A stretch of 64,000 bases of DNA from Erythrobacter dokdonensis DSW-74 (GCF_001677335.1 NZ_LZYB01000003.1:248001-312000), one strand, 5' to 3'; counted from the first letter of the stretch, positions 17,690 through 28,500 are shown. Translations and numbers: made by a program. The notes: generated by a model not told the origin, from the letters alone.

Positions 17690-20600
17690 ATGACAAAACG
17701 ATGGATCGCCGTTGCTCTTATGGTCACGAGCGCGCTGTCCGCGCCGATCGCGCGCGCACAGCCGCAAGAAACCAAGCTGCTGCGAGACCCAGCCCTGTCC
17801 GACACTGCGCTGGCCTTCGTCTATGCCGGTGACATCTGGATCGCGGCGCCCGACGGTAGCAACCCTGTGCGGCTCACCTCCCATCCCGCCGATGAACGCG
17901 ATCCGGTGTTTTCGCCCGACGGGACCAAGATCGCCTACACCGCCAACTATGACGGCAATGCAGATGTTTTCGTTATCGATGTGACCGGCGGCGAGCCCCA
18001 GCGGCTCACCTGGCATCCGGGCGACGATGCCGCAGTCGACTGGACGCCGGGCGGCGAGGCAGTGGCGATAGTCAGCGCGCGAGAGCGGCGCGCCGGGCGA
18101 TCGGGCCAGCTTTTCCATGTCGCGCTGGATGGCGGTCTGCCCAGGAAGGTATCCGAGGCTCAGGTGTTCTCGGGCAGCTACGACGAGACCGGCAAGCTCT
18201 TCGCGGCGGTGCCTTGGGGATCGGCCAACGCGGTGCTGACCGGCGGGGTCAATGGCTGGCGCGGCTATCGCGGTGGACGCGCACCCTCGATCCAGCTGAT
18301 CGATTTCACGGGCAGGTCCGTGACCGAGATTCCCGGCGACCGCACCAGCGAATTCGATCCTGTGTGGATGGATGGCCAGCTCTATTTTCTCTCCGACCGC
18401 TGGAACACCCGCGCCAACATCTTCCGCTATGATCCCGCCAACGGTGCGTTGGCGCAGCTTACCCGCGAGAGCGACTGGGACATTCGCAACATCACCGCCA
18501 AGAACGGGCGTATCGTTTACGAGGCGGGCGGTCGCTTTCATGCGCTTGACGTCGCCAGCGGCGGTGTCTCGCCCTTGCCGATCCGCCTTGTCGTCGATCT
18601 TCCCGCCCGCCGTCCGGGCTGGAAGCCGGTCGCCGGACAGATGACCAGCGCCGCCCTGTCGCCTTCCGGTGCGCGCGTTGCGGTGACCGCACGCGGCGAG
18701 GTTTTCACGGTGCCCACCGACAAGGGCGCTACCCGCAACATCTCCCAGAGCGCCGCTACGCGGGATTACACGGCGATCTGGTCCGATGACGGCACACGGC
18801 TTGCCTATGTCACCGACGACGGTGCGGGCCAAGTGCTCAAGATCGAGGACCAGAGTGGGATCGAGCCCGTGCGCACGATTCCCTTGGGTGAGGACTTCCA
18901 CGAGCTCATTGCCTGGGGGAACGCGGGCAAACATCTGGTGGTGGCGACCAGCAAGCTGACACTCGAAGCGATCGAGGTCGCGACGGGCAGCCGCTGGCAG
19001 ATCGCGCAAAGCCCTCGGCGCAACGGCAATTTCGACGCCGCCATCTCACCCAAGGGGCGCTGGGTCGCTTACACGACCCGCGGCGTCAACGCGAATGCGG
19101 CGCTCAGTCTCTACGATCTCGATAGCAAGCGCAATTTCCCGGTGACGGAAGGTTTTGCCGATGTCGGGTCGCCGACCTTTTCCAAGGACGGCAAGCTCCT
19201 GTTCTTCGCCGCCTCGACCACGGCAGGGTCGGTATATGACGGGCTCGACATGACCACGCAGGACCGGCCGTACCGAGCCGGTCTTTATGCGGCGGTGCTG
19301 GAGGCGGATGGCGAGTCCCCGCTTGCGCCCGTGCTTGCCAACGAGGAGCCGGACAAGGGTGAGGAGGACAAGGACGCGGGCAAGAAGGGCAGCGGAAAAG
19401 ATGGCTCCAATGCCAAGGATGAAAGGCCCGCAGTCGATCCCGCTGGCTTGGATCAGCGCATCGTGGCCCTGCCCGTGGCTGAAGCCTTCTATACAAGCCT
19501 CGCCACTGCCAAGGACGGCTCGCTGTTCTTTGTCGAGCGGGCTCAGGCAGGGGGCGCGACCGGCCCTGGCAGCGGGCAGGAACGGGCGAGGTTGCTGCGC
19601 TTCGACTTCGAGGATCGCAAAGCCGAGGAGGTCGGGCAGGGCATCGTCTCGGTCGAGACCGATGCCAAGGGCGAGAAGCTGTTGCTGACCAAGTCCGATC
19701 AGTCGCTGCTTACCACCGATGCGGGCAAGAAGCTCGAGCCCAAGCCGGTAAACATGGCGGGCGTGAAGATGCTGATCGATCCCATGTCTGAATGGAAACA
19801 GATCTTTGCCGATGTCCACCGCATGGAGAAGCAGTATTTCTACGATCCGAACATGCACGGTCTCGATTGGGACGCGGTGCGGGCCAAGTTCGAACCCCTG
19901 CTCGCGCATGTCGGACGGCGCGAGGACCTCAACGAGGTGCTGGTGGAAATGGCGGGCGAGATGGGAGTCGGCCACAACTATATCGGCGGGGGAGATGTCT
20001 ACGACAACAGTGCCGCGGCTCCGGGTCTCCTGGGCGCGGACATAACGGTCGAAAACGGACGTTACCGGATCAAGCGGATCTTCACCGGCGAGAAGTGGAA
20101 CCCCTTCCTCGCCGCGCCGCTTGCTGCGCCCGGAGTCGATGTGAACGAAGGCGACTACATCATTGCCATCAACGGCCAGCAGCTGACCGCCAGCGACAAT
20201 ATCTATGCCGCGCTTTCGGGTGCGCGCGGCATGCAGGTCGCGCTTACCGTCGCGGCGACGCCCGACGGCCCGCGCCGCACCTCTACGGTCGAGCCTGTCG
20301 CCGACGAGGGACAGCTGCGCCTGTGGGCATGGATCGAGGGGAACCGCAAGCGGGTCGATGAGGCGAGCGGCGGGCGGGTCGCCTATGTCTATATGCCGAA
20401 CACTGCCGGTGCCGGCTTCACCTTCTTCAACCGGATGTATTTCGCCCAGACCGACAAGCAAGCGCTGATCCTGGACGAGCGTTCCAACGGCGGCGGGCAG
20501 GCAGCGAACTACATCATCGATGTGCTCTCGCGCCGGTGGCTGGCGGGGTGGAAGGACCGCCAGGGGCTTGAATATGCGACACCGGGCGGCGGGATTTACG

Positions 20601-20980
20601 GGCCCAAGGTCATGCTGATCGACCAGTACGCGGGCTCTGGCGGAGACTGGATGCCTTATGCCTTCCGCGAAAGCGGTCTGGGTACGTTGATCGGCACCCG
20701 GACTTGGGGCGGATTGATCGGGATCAGTGCCAATCCCGACCTGATTGACGGCGGGCGCTTGGCGGTACCCAATTTCCGCTTCTACGATACCGACGGCCGA
20801 TGGACGATCGAGAACGAAGGCGTTGCTCCCGACATCCGGGTAGAGCTCGACCAGCTGGCGCTCGACCGCGGGCAGGATACGCAGCTCGAAGCCGCGATAG
20901 CGACGGTGTTGCAACAACTCGAAGCCGCAACGTCCCCGGTCAAGGCGCCTCCGCCGTTCCCTACAGAGATTGGCAAGTGA
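17690..20980 (+). CDS. tricorn-type S41 protease, exported
   Basis: 1096-aa serine protease expected to digest peptides in the periplasm. A Sec signal peptide (MTKRWIAVALMVTSALSAPI...ARA) opens the protein. Two beta-propeller regions with TolB-like DGT/SPDG repeats follow to about residue 640, interrupted by a charged low-complexity insert (about 550-580, rich in E, D, K and G). Then come the C1 domain, a PDZ domain (about 780-870) and the catalytic domain, with the nucleophile serine in YAGSGGDWMPY and the LILDERSNGGG strand. The overall length matches bacterial tricorn homologues. Confidence 0.9.
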   Translation: MTKRWIAVALMVTSALSAPIARAQPQETKLLRDPALSDTALAFVYAGDIWIAAPDGSNPVRLTSHPADERDPVFSPDGTKIAYTANYDGNADVFVIDVTGGEPQRLTWHPGDDAAVDWTPGGEAVAIVSARERRAGRSGQLFHVALDGGLPRKVSEAQVFSGSYDETGKLFAAVPWGSANAVLTGGVNGWRGYRGGRAPSIQLIDFTGRSVTEIPGDRTSEFDPVWMDGQLYFLSDRWNTRANIFRYDPANGALAQLTRESDWDIRNITAKNGRIVYEAGGRFHALDVASGGVSPLPIRLVVDLPARRPGWKPVAGQMTSAALSPSGARVAVTARGEVFTVPTDKGATRNISQSAATRDYTAIWSDDGTRLAYVTDDGAGQVLKIEDQSGIEPVRTIPLGEDFHELIAWGNAGKHLVVATSKLTLEAIEVATGSRWQIAQSPRRNGNFDAAISPKGRWVAYTTRGVNANAALSLYDLDSKRNFPVTEGFADVGSPTFSKDGKLLFFAASTTAGSVYDGLDMTTQDRPYRAGLYAAVLEADGESPLAPVLANEEPDKGEEDKDAGKKGSGKDGSNAKDERPAVDPAGLDQRIVALPVAEAFYTSLATAKDGSLFFVERAQAGGATGPGSGQERARLLRFDFEDRKAEEVGQGIVSVETDAKGEKLLLTKSDQSLLTTDAGKKLEPKPVNMAGVKMLIDPMSEWKQIFADVHRMEKQYFYDPNMHGLDWDAVRAKFEPLLAHVGRREDLNEVLVEMAGEMGVGHNYIGGGDVYDNSAAAPGLLGADITVENGRYRIKRIFTGEKWNPFLAAPLAAPGVDVNEGDYIIAINGQQLTASDNIYAALSGARGMQVALTVAATPDGPRRTSTVEPVADEGQLRLWAWIEGNRKRVDEASGGRVAYVYMPNTAGAGFTFFNRMYFAQTDKQALILDERSNGGGQAANYIIDVLSRRWLAGWKDRQGLEYATPGGGIYGPKVMLIDQYAGSGGDWMPYAFRESGLGTLIGTRTWGGLIGISANPDLIDGGRLAVPNFRFYDTDGRWTIENEGVAPDIRVELDQLALDRGQDTQLEAAIATVLQQLEAATSPVKAPPPFPTEIGK

Positions 20981-21042
20981 CGCTGATTGCCGGGGAACGG
21001 GGCCCGCCTGGCGGAGACGGCAGCAAAATCGGAAGTCGTGTT

Positions 21043-21062
21043 CGGGGGCGTCTCAGCCCCCG
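21043..21062 (+). terminator. possible terminator of the tricorn protease gene
   Basis: CGGGGGC at 21043-21049 pairs perfectly with GCCCCCG at 21056-21062 around a 6-base loop, 62 bases after the stop. A T-run is missing immediately after the stem; TTTTT occurs only about 15 bases later. Weak support. Confidence 0.35.
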
Positions 21063-21173
21063 CACATGTAATGCCGTTTTTGAGCCATTTCAGCGATTTG
21101 CCGCTCGCCCGGGTGGCCGAAACAGACGAATCGGCGCAGGACAAGGCGCAGAAATCGCCTGATATCAAGGAAA

Positions 21174-21187
21174 TGGTGCCAGAAGAG
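21174..21187. repeat. imperfect copy of the tRNA-Leu 3' end (candidate distal att site)
   Basis: TGGTGCCAGAAGAG differs from the tRNA end TGGTGCCCAGAAGAG (34687-34701) by one missing C, and the match extends by one further A on the left. It is in the same orientation and sits exactly between the last backbone gene and the first island gene. The single deletion would fit decay of the displaced tRNA end after integration. Confidence 0.6.
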
Positions 21188-21422
21188 TACCATTATCGTT
21201 TGTCTAAATAATTGAATTGTCGAAAAAGTCTCGGCGGAATCTCCTTATTGCCCCATCGCCTTTGCCCCGGGACCAGATCGAAAACATGGTTCGATTCCGG
21301 AAAAGATCCCGAACCGCAGGCAAGAAGGTGCCGCTTCGCGATTCGCTAAGCGTCACCCGCATACCCGCGTCCGCCAATTCATGCATGTTACAAAGGCAGA
21401 AACGATACGATGACGCAATCTC

Positions 21423-21436
21423 GGAAGGTGCCTTCC
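21423..21436 (-). other. short perfect hairpin after the defence operon
   Basis: GGAAGG (21423-21428) and CCTTCC (21431-21436) flank a 2-base loop, 24 bases beyond the stop of the DUF262 gene. No U-run follows on the minus strand, so terminator function is uncertain. Confidence 0.35.
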
Positions 21437-21460
21437 TAGGCTACCTTGACAGCGACATTC

Positions 21461-23332
21461 CTACGCTTCAACTGGCGAAGCTACGGCCGCCGAAACCTTC
21501 TCCTTCTCTAGCGGCCCACGCCAAATTTTCCGTGCCACTTCGAACAGCGCTTGCCCTCGTTGAAGAATAGTCTCTTCGTCCCAATGATCGAAAGCGTTGA
21601 GCTCCCGATTGAGCGTTAGGCTGGCGTGGGCACGAACGGCTGGCATCTTCACTGAAAACGGACCGTTCGAGACGGTCGCATTGAGTGAATGCGTTAAGAG
21701 TGTCAGATTGCCAAGTTTGTTGATTGCCTGTTCCCGCTCCATCTCACGGGCCAATTGATCGACGTCGATTTCATCTTCCGTTACGTGCTCGAAGCCTGGC
21801 ACGGGCCATTGAGACCGCCACTTCTGCGGCATGATATGTTCGATCGTGAGTTCGGATTTAATTTCGATCTCTTCGCTCAGCGCCGTCCGCTTGGACTTCT
21901 CAATCGCTTCGAAAAGATATCTCAGGCGAGGCTGACGTGGCCCCTTGTACTGATCTCGACCGAGCCAACCAGCCTTCCATTCCTCATCGTTCGGCCAACG
22001 ATTGAGCTCGCTGTCACCGCTCGAAAGTTGCACCTCCAGCGCACGCAGTGCCGGCAAACTGGAACTTCGAACCTTATCCAGCACATCGATAAACATGCGG
22101 TTATAGTTCTTCGTCGTTAGGCCGCAGATATCGCGCCGCAAGATAAAGGCTTCGATCATGGCCAAGGCATCAGGAAGATCCTGGTCAATAGCTCCATCGG
22201 TCGCAAGATAGAGCACTAACGGCATAGCGGTGGACACGTCGAATGCCTTGGCAAAACGTCCGAAGCGGCCGAGCACATCGTCGCTCCGCTGCTCTGCGAT
22301 GCGCCGGTGGATCGCAGCGCTGCTCGAAATTGACTGCAGTTCCTGCTCAACCGAAGAGAATGGGGTCTCGTTCAGAATCCAGCGACGATAGCTTTCGAAG
22401 AGTTGCTCGACAGAGACGACCTCCGCCCGCTTCATCGAGAGGTGATCAACCAGCAACCAGTCCAATCGCGGCTTGGTCTGACGCCCCCGGTTGTCTTCTT
22501 CGCGCCAGAACCAGCGATCAAGCGGCAACCAGTGCTCGGAATAGAGTTTGTCGACGTTGAGTGAGCCATGTTCTTGGCCAAGACCCTTAGCGCGCTGAAA
22601 GATAAAGTTGCGCATGAGGTCACCGGCCGAAAGGTCGACGCCGCGGCTGTTGAGAGTCTCGAAGATCGTCTGCGGATCATCGCCGCCTTCCAGCTCGATC
22701 GAGACGGCGGCAAGTCCAGCTTGCAGCGCCTCGTAAAGTTTTTCCAGCCGAAACGCGTCAAACGCGCCGTCGACGGTGACGTGCTCCTCGATCCGCGCCT
22801 TGAACCAGGCATGCGCCGCAACCGCCGGACGGACGACACCTTCTTCATCGTCCGGCGCAGCCCCGATGGACGCCAAGTCCGCATTTGGATCGATCAGGTG
22901 AACGAAGGAACGTCGGTCTGTCAGCGTCGGCCAAAGCTTGAAACGCTCCACTTCCGGCGTCTCCATTACGCCGTCGTTATATATCAGTTTGCTGATCTCC
23001 TGCCCGTAGACAGAGCCGTGCGCGTTGGCCACGTCGCGGAACGCCGCAAGCAATAGTTGGAAAGTCGTCAGGCGCTGCTGTCCGTCGATCACCTCGAACG
23101 CCTGCACTTGCTTTCCGAAAGTCTTGATCTGAGCGATGACGATTGCGCCCATAAAGTGCGGCGTTGCGGCCTGTCGATCTGCCTCCAGCCGCATAACCGC
23201 TCGCTCGATATCCTCCCATAGCAGCTCGAGTTGCGGCGAAACGCTCCAAGCATATTGGCGCTGATAGAGCGGGATCAGGTAGCGCTTCTTGCCGTCGAAC
23301 AGCTCAATGATCGAGCGGGTGAATGGTCTCAT
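21461..23332 (-). CDS. DUF262-DUF1524 protein, GmrSD-like nuclease
   Basis: Fused homologue of the type IV restriction pair GmrS/GmrD, 623 aa from this start. The DUF262 NTPase/DNA-sensing domain shows IPLYQRQYAW (20-29) and IDGQQRLTT (82-90). The C-terminal DUF1524 domain has the His-Me type nuclease motif IEHIMPQKW (His about 499) and NKLGNLTLL further on, so the nuclease looks active. Known relatives cut DNA carrying modified bases or phosphorothioates. Start choice is open: TTG 23386 overlaps the upstream stop (TTGA), ATG 23362 is in between, and ATG 23332 follows a GGGGGG and gives the usual short N-terminus. Last gene of the defence operon. Confidence 0.87.
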   Translation of the reverse strand: MRPFTRSIIELFDGKKRYLIPLYQRQYAWSVSPQLELLWEDIERAVMRLEADRQAATPHFMGAIVIAQIKTFGKQVQAFEVIDGQQRLTTFQLLLAAFRDVANAHGSVYGQEISKLIYNDGVMETPEVERFKLWPTLTDRRSFVHLIDPNADLASIGAAPDDEEGVVRPAVAAHAWFKARIEEHVTVDGAFDAFRLEKLYEALQAGLAAVSIELEGGDDPQTIFETLNSRGVDLSAGDLMRNFIFQRAKGLGQEHGSLNVDKLYSEHWLPLDRWFWREEDNRGRQTKPRLDWLLVDHLSMKRAEVVSVEQLFESYRRWILNETPFSSVEQELQSISSSAAIHRRIAEQRSDDVLGRFGRFAKAFDVSTAMPLVLYLATDGAIDQDLPDALAMIEAFILRRDICGLTTKNYNRMFIDVLDKVRSSSLPALRALEVQLSSGDSELNRWPNDEEWKAGWLGRDQYKGPRQPRLRYLFEAIEKSKRTALSEEIEIKSELTIEHIMPQKWRSQWPVPGFEHVTEDEIDVDQLAREMEREQAINKLGNLTLLTHSLNATVSNGPFSVKMPAVRAHASLTLNRELNAFDHWDEETILQRGQALFEVARKIWRGPLEKEKVSAAVASPVEA

Positions 23333-23382
23333 TGGTCGCCCCCCATAGTGAGGCTCAAACATCTCATTTCTTGAGACAAACT

Positions 23383-23940
23383 TCAACCACTCTGAGCGCC
23401 GTCGCGAACCAAGCTGACCAAGTCGATGTGCGTCAAGACATGGTTGGTCGCCAGATGGAAGTCCTGCCCGCTGGCCGGCGCGTCCATTTGCTCGATGAAC
23501 GCTGCCAGCTCATCAAGCCCAAATACGTTCGCGTAGTCCACAAACGCAGTGACCGCTGAGGTCCGATTGTTAATGATGATCAGCTTGAGGTGGGTCTGGC
23601 GAGCAGCTTCAGAGATCAGCTCGCCCGAGGCGGCGGGGTTGAAGAATGTCTCAACGAAAACCTCGCACGGACTGCCTGCCGCGATCTGCCATACAATGAA
23701 GGCGACGGCACCGTGTGGCGTATTTACCGCGCCAGTATGTGCGAACATGTTGATCGGCCTTACCGACGCATATTGCTCAGCATAGTCGGGATCCTCTTTG
23801 AACATGACGCAGACTTCGTCGCCGATGACAGAATCGACCGTCAGCTTGACGAGATTGCAGCCCGCGACGCCGATTTGCTCCTGGGGCAAGGGAGCGAGGA
23901 CGAACTCACGCTCGCCATGGCGCCATTGGTTGCTCCTCAC
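23383..23940 (-). CDS. uncharacterised protein of the defence operon
   Basis: 185 aa, not recognised. It has no signal peptide or membrane helix. The sequence suggests a mixed alpha/beta fold with strands such as AVAFIVWQIA and LKLIIINNRTSAV, three cysteines and no evident catalytic motif. A GTG start at 23940 overlaps the stop of the ATPase gene as GTGA, and its own stop touches the earliest start of the DUF262 gene, so it is made together with both. Possible roles are a specificity subunit, an inhibitor of the nuclease or a sensor; none can be chosen from sequence. Confidence 0.8.
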   Translation of the reverse strand: MRSNQWRHGEREFVLAPLPQEQIGVAGCNLVKLTVDSVIGDEVCVMFKEDPDYAEQYASVRPINMFAHTGAVNTPHGAVAFIVWQIAAGSPCEVFVETFFNPAASGELISEAARQTHLKLIIINNRTSAVTAFVDYANVFGLDELAAFIEQMDAPASGQDFHLATNHVLTHIDLVSLVRDGAQSG

Positions 23941-25538
23941 AGATTCTGCTCATATTTGGAAGTTACCTTCAAAGCGAACAAGAGGGCATCAGTTGCAGCA
24001 ATAGCGCCTTGAACATCGTGACGCTCAAGATTTGTCGAGCCGCCGTGGGATAGCCGATTTAACAAAATCTCCACGTACATTTTCAAGTGATCAAGTACAT
24101 CATTGTAATGGCCATTGGCTTCACGTCCGCTCCATTGGCGCGCGCCCTCAATGAGATCAGAAAATGCAATCTTTTCCGTTTCTAACCGGTACCTCACGGG
24201 TATCCGCTTTACATCGCAAAATTCACGAAGAGCGCGCTCAGCAGATATCCTGGCTGCATTGCCTGCTGCATTTATGTGACCCTGCGCCAAAAACGTTTTT
24301 GCCAGGTCGATCGACTCCTTGGCCGAACTTGAAGACGTCGCGACAGGGGTGGGCGGAGCTTGAAGGTTGGCGCCGGCATGTAGTTCGGCATAGGTCCAGA
24401 AACGATCCGCCAAATGCCTCCGGTGGTAGCTGCGCGTCATGTCGAACCACAACCGATCATGCGTCAGTATGATGATCTGCCACTCCCTGAACTCTTCCGC
24501 TAGTAGGTCGAGGATGGGCAAGCGATTTGATTGATCAAGGCTAACGATGACATCGTCGAGTACCATGATTTTTGGCACGTCCACCAAGGTGGTCGCGGCG
24601 CATAGCTTTCGGCCAGCAAAGTAGATGGCTAATGCGAGTGCGGACTGGCGAGCCTCGTTCAAGGACAAATGGGGAGCATCGAGCTCTTGACCGTTGAACT
24701 TTATGACCGGTTTGATCGATTTCCCGTCGAAGTCGCGCAACTTCACAGGCCACGCGTTGTTATACGTCAGGCGAGGAAAATCAAAGCGTTCGAGCTCCGT
24801 GTCAGTCCAGCCCAACGCCTTTAGCATGTCATTTACTAGGGGGACCAAGGCATCAAGCGCCTCACTGATCCCAGTATTTACGCTTGTGCGGTATAGATTT
24901 CGCTCGTCTTTGTCCCGCCCAACTGAGGTATCCCAGCGCGGCGGATTGATGTGTTTCCTCAGAACGTGCCAAAGATCGCGAATTGTTTCTTCGGACCCCT
25001 CGTGCGCGGTCCTGTAGTCTCGAAGTACGGTTTGTACGCAAATATCGAACAGGTTGATCGCGCCGCCACTGTGACGGAAGTTCGTCTCGAGAAGCGAGCG
25101 ATAATCAAGGAATGCTTTGCGATAACCCGCTGCGAAAACGCGCTCGCTTCGGTGCTGGCCTGGATCGCAGGGATGGCTGCTTGCATCCCATTTTTCAACG
25201 GCGTTATCGTCGAATTCAACCTGTACCCACGTCTCGTCTAGATCGAGATCGCTGAACAGGTTCACGTTCTTCTCAAGTCGCTGACGACGCTCGCCATTGT
25301 TGCGCTCAGCGACCGAGAAGAATCCATCCAAAGCGTGAAAGATCGTCGACTTACCCGATCCGTTCTCGCCAAAAATTACGAGGTTCTTTCCATTGAACGG
25401 GATTGGCACCTCGGCAGGTCCAGGGAACGCCCGGAAATTCCGAAGCGTTAAGGTCTTGATGCGAGGCGGCACCTGTCGTTCCTGAATAGGTGCCGCTGCA
25501 TCTTGGTCGCCTTCGTTTACCTTCCCCCTGGCAGCCAT
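23937..25538 (-). CDS. ABC-class AAA ATPase of the defence operon (RecF/SMC-like head)
   Basis: 533 aa. N-terminal RNFRAF strand and Walker A GENGSGKST (57-65) are as in RecF/SbcC/RloC heads. The signature region LSLNEARQSALALA (291-304), Walker B IMVLDD (324-329) and switch histidine in LTHD (360) are intact; the usual long coiled coil is absent. A C-terminal helical domain (about 405-533), with AARISAERALREF and LLNRLSHGG, resembles HEPN-type tails loosely but lacks a clear Rx4-6H motif. The ATG overlaps the methylase stop (TAATG). It matches the ATPase slot of helicase-methylase-ATPase systems. Confidence 0.87.
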   Translation of the reverse strand: MAARGKVNEGDQDAAAPIQERQVPPRIKTLTLRNFRAFPGPAEVPIPFNGKNLVIFGENGSGKSTIFHALDGFFSVAERNNGERRQRLEKNVNLFSDLDLDETWVQVEFDDNAVEKWDASSHPCDPGQHRSERVFAAGYRKAFLDYRSLLETNFRHSGGAINLFDICVQTVLRDYRTAHEGSEETIRDLWHVLRKHINPPRWDTSVGRDKDERNLYRTSVNTGISEALDALVPLVNDMLKALGWTDTELERFDFPRLTYNNAWPVKLRDFDGKSIKPVIKFNGQELDAPHLSLNEARQSALALAIYFAGRKLCAATTLVDVPKIMVLDDVIVSLDQSNRLPILDLLAEEFREWQIIILTHDRLWFDMTRSYHRRHLADRFWTYAELHAGANLQAPPTPVATSSSSAKESIDLAKTFLAQGHINAAGNAARISAERALREFCDVKRIPVRYRLETEKIAFSDLIEGARQWSGREANGHYNDVLDHLKMYVEILLNRLSHGGSTNLERHDVQGAIAATDALLFALKVTSKYEQNL

Positions 25539-28500
25539 TATCCCTTGCCCTCGATGATCCGAACCACGTCCAGCGTCTGCAGATCAGAGAGCATCACGCG
25601 CAGCGGTTTGCCGGGGGCGAGGTGTTCGCGGGCGAAGGTTTCGGCTGCGGCGGCGAGAGGTTTGCCTTCGAGGCCGGCGAGGGCTTCCATCCCGGCCGCC
25701 TGTGCAGCGTTAAAAATATGCAAACTGCGCGTGTGGAGATCGTCCGGGAAGTAGAGTTCGTAGACTAGCCCATTGAGGAGTTGTTCAAGGGCGGGGTTCG
25801 CGCGGTCGGCGCGCAAAACCTCCACCAGCGCTCCAATCATGGCCTTTGGGGTCGGCGATGCTCTCGGCACCGGAAACTGTCCCACGTACATCGGCTTGAA
25901 TTCGAAGAAGCCGCCCGCGCGTCCAGCATAGAGGGATTGCGCAATCCACCACGAAACCGGAGAATTGAGGCAGGCGGTCAAAAAGCGCCAGTCATCCGAA
26001 ACGACGATGCTCGTCTTGTCGTTGCTGAAGAAGCCACTCGTGTCGGGGGCGTAGGCCACTGTCTTCTCAATCGCAGGAACGATGATCTTGGGCTCCAGGA
26101 ACGCCTCCCAATAGGCGACGTTATCCTGAATCTCGAACCATTCGTACGATCCGGCCTTTCGTCCCGGCCACTCACCGCCCTTCCAGTCTCGCGGTTTAGG
26201 TTCAAGGGATTGCCGGAATTGCTCCAGATGCCGCTTCACCGCCGGATAGCGATCAATGTTGATCCCTCGTCGCGTAAAGATCAGCCACAAGTCCTGCGGC
26301 TCCACGCGCCAGCGCTTCACATCACGTCCGCGCAGGAAAGGTTTGATGATCTCGTCGCTTTTCGGATCGGATGCGATCAGCTGCGCGCGGGTGGCTCCGT
26401 CGATCACGAAGGCTTCGTTGTAGCCGGTCTTGATCCCATAGTAGAACCGTCCCTCGACGTAGTCGCCCAGCGGCACGCCGGCGGCGCGGATGCGGGCAAG
26501 CAGGTCGCGCTTGACGGTCGGCTCGATCTGCCAGCCGCCCTTTTCCAGCGCCGATTGCGGCATGGCGAAGCCGTATTGCTCTAGATAGTCCTCGAACCGC
26601 TCCTCGTCTGCCTGATCGCCCAGATCTTGCCAATTGAGCGCGCGGAAGCGGTCTTCCGGCTTCGGCCCCGGACTAGCGCGGCGCTCAGCCACGATAATGG
26701 TCGGATAGGCGATGGCGTCGAACACCTGTGCGTCGCCAAAGTCGATTACCAGGTCAAGCCGCGCGTTGACGTTCATCCAGTGGCGCAGGTTCTCGCCGTA
26801 CTTGGCGCGAAACCACTTGTTCGAGGTGATGTAGCTGAATGCACCGCCGGGCTTCAGCAACCGCATCCCGCGCTCGATGAAATAGACGAACAGATCCGCC
26901 GTGCCTGCGTAGCTTCCGAGCGGCTGACCCTTTCGGTCCTTCTCGCCATAGACCTTTTGCAGTGCGGCCTTCTGGTCGGTGATCTTCTCTTGGCGCACAT
27001 AGGGCGGGTTGCCGATCACGATGTCGAAACCATCGTGCATCTGGAACATCCACAGCGGATCGAAAAAGGGCGCGCTGGCGTTCTGATCAAACGGGTTCCA
27101 CGCGGCAGCCTTCTGCGCGTCGTCATGTGGAAGCGAGTGTTCCGCCTCAAGCACTTCGGACAGCTCATCGCGGTATTGCTGGATCAGGTCGCGGTATTTG
27201 CGCTTGGTGCGCATCGTCCGCGCGCCAAAGTGGCGCTGGGTCGCGCCTTCGATCTGCGCCTCCAGCTCGCCGATGCGTTTGTTGGCAAAGAGGTCATCCT
27301 GCTTGGGCCGATCGAGCGGGATCAGGGTGTTCGCAGCGACGAGCTTGGTTTCGAGATTTGGAAGCGGCTTGATACCCAGATTCGGGCGATCAGGGTGCGG
27401 CTTTTGCTCGACGGCCAAGCTGATGAAGAAACGTAGCTTCGCGATCAGAATGGCAATTGCCTGGATATCCGCGCCGTAGAGGCACTTCTCGATAAGGTGC
27501 AGCTTGCGGACATAATCGGCGAGGTCTTGGTCTTCGAACTCGGCCTTGACCTCTGCCAGGGCCTTGTCGGCCTCTTCTATTTCGCTGTCGCGGCGGGTTG
27601 CATCCAGCAGCTTTCGCGCCGCAGCTGCACGATCTTCATAGGGCTTGAGGTTTCGGGCCTTCCACCGCGCATTGTCGGGGTCCAGTCGCTTCAGCACGTC
27701 TATCAGCGCCTGCAACATTCCCATCGGAAACGCGCCCGATCCGCAGGCGGGATCGAGCACCTTCAGATCCTCTATCGTGGCGATCAGAGTGTCGCGCTCT
27801 TTGTCCGTGAAATCAGGGGCTGGTGCCGCGGGATCGAGCAGGGCGTGGACCCGCGCCGCCACGTTGCCGTTTGCCTCCGGGGATGGGCTTGAAGCGGGTC
27901 GCAGGAGGCTCAGCTCTCCAGGTGCAGGGCCAAGGTCAAGAGCCTCGGTCTTCGGCCGAATACCGCGATCTTCACCCGACTGGGTAGCGATCAGTGCGCG
28001 GGTGAATTGGTGTGCGAGCGTTTCGCGCACCATGAAGTCGACGACGTAACGCGGCGTGTAGAATGATCCAGAAACCTTCCGCGCCGAGGAGCTGGTTTCC
28101 GGGTTATAAGAAGCCAAAAGATTCTCAAAAACCTTCCCGAGCAACTCCGGATCGAGCGCGACTTCTTCTTCGACCGAGGTATTCTCCTCGACCGTGAAGA
28201 CATAATCGTCGAACAGCGTGAACAGACCGCGAGCCTTGTATTGTTTGCCTTTGGTTTCGTAATCCTCGTTGAGTTCCGGCGCGTCGACCGTGTCACCGAA
28301 GAAAATGCGATTAGGCACGTGCAGCGGGTTCTTGGGGTGGTCCGAGAAGCCGTCGACCCGCAGCCGCTTGCCATCGCTGACCTTCGCGAGGTTCGTATCA
28401 CGAGCAAGATCGCGGTCGGTCAGCTCACGGTCGAGACACTCAAAGAGCCCGCCGTTGAGAAATGGTACTTTCCGGAACAGATTGAGCGCGGCATCGGGGT

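Larger units (their letters stand above)
20981..21460. other. 480-base region holding the left island junction
   Basis: No recognisable gene. It contains a GC hairpin at 21043-21062, the imperfect tRNA-end repeat at 21174-21187, then more AT-rich sequence that belongs to the island, and a short perfect hairpin at 21423-21436. Small open frames on both strands (for example 21204-21386 minus and 21217-21570 plus) have no family features and no supporting context. Confidence 0.55.

Noticed and set aside
19046..20917. 623-codon minus-strand open frame inside the tricorn-protease gene
   Set aside because: Lies opposite recognised protease domains and contains no family motif.
20987..21570. Small plus-strand open frames (20987-21211, 21217-21570) at the left island end
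   Set aside because: No recognisable domain; the first crosses the att-like repeat and the second runs into the antisense of the DUF262 gene.
23937..25538. Calling the ABC ATPase RloC or PrrC (anticodon nuclease)
   Set aside because: No HNH or anticodon-nuclease motif and no coiled-coil zinc hook is visible; only the ATPase head is shared.
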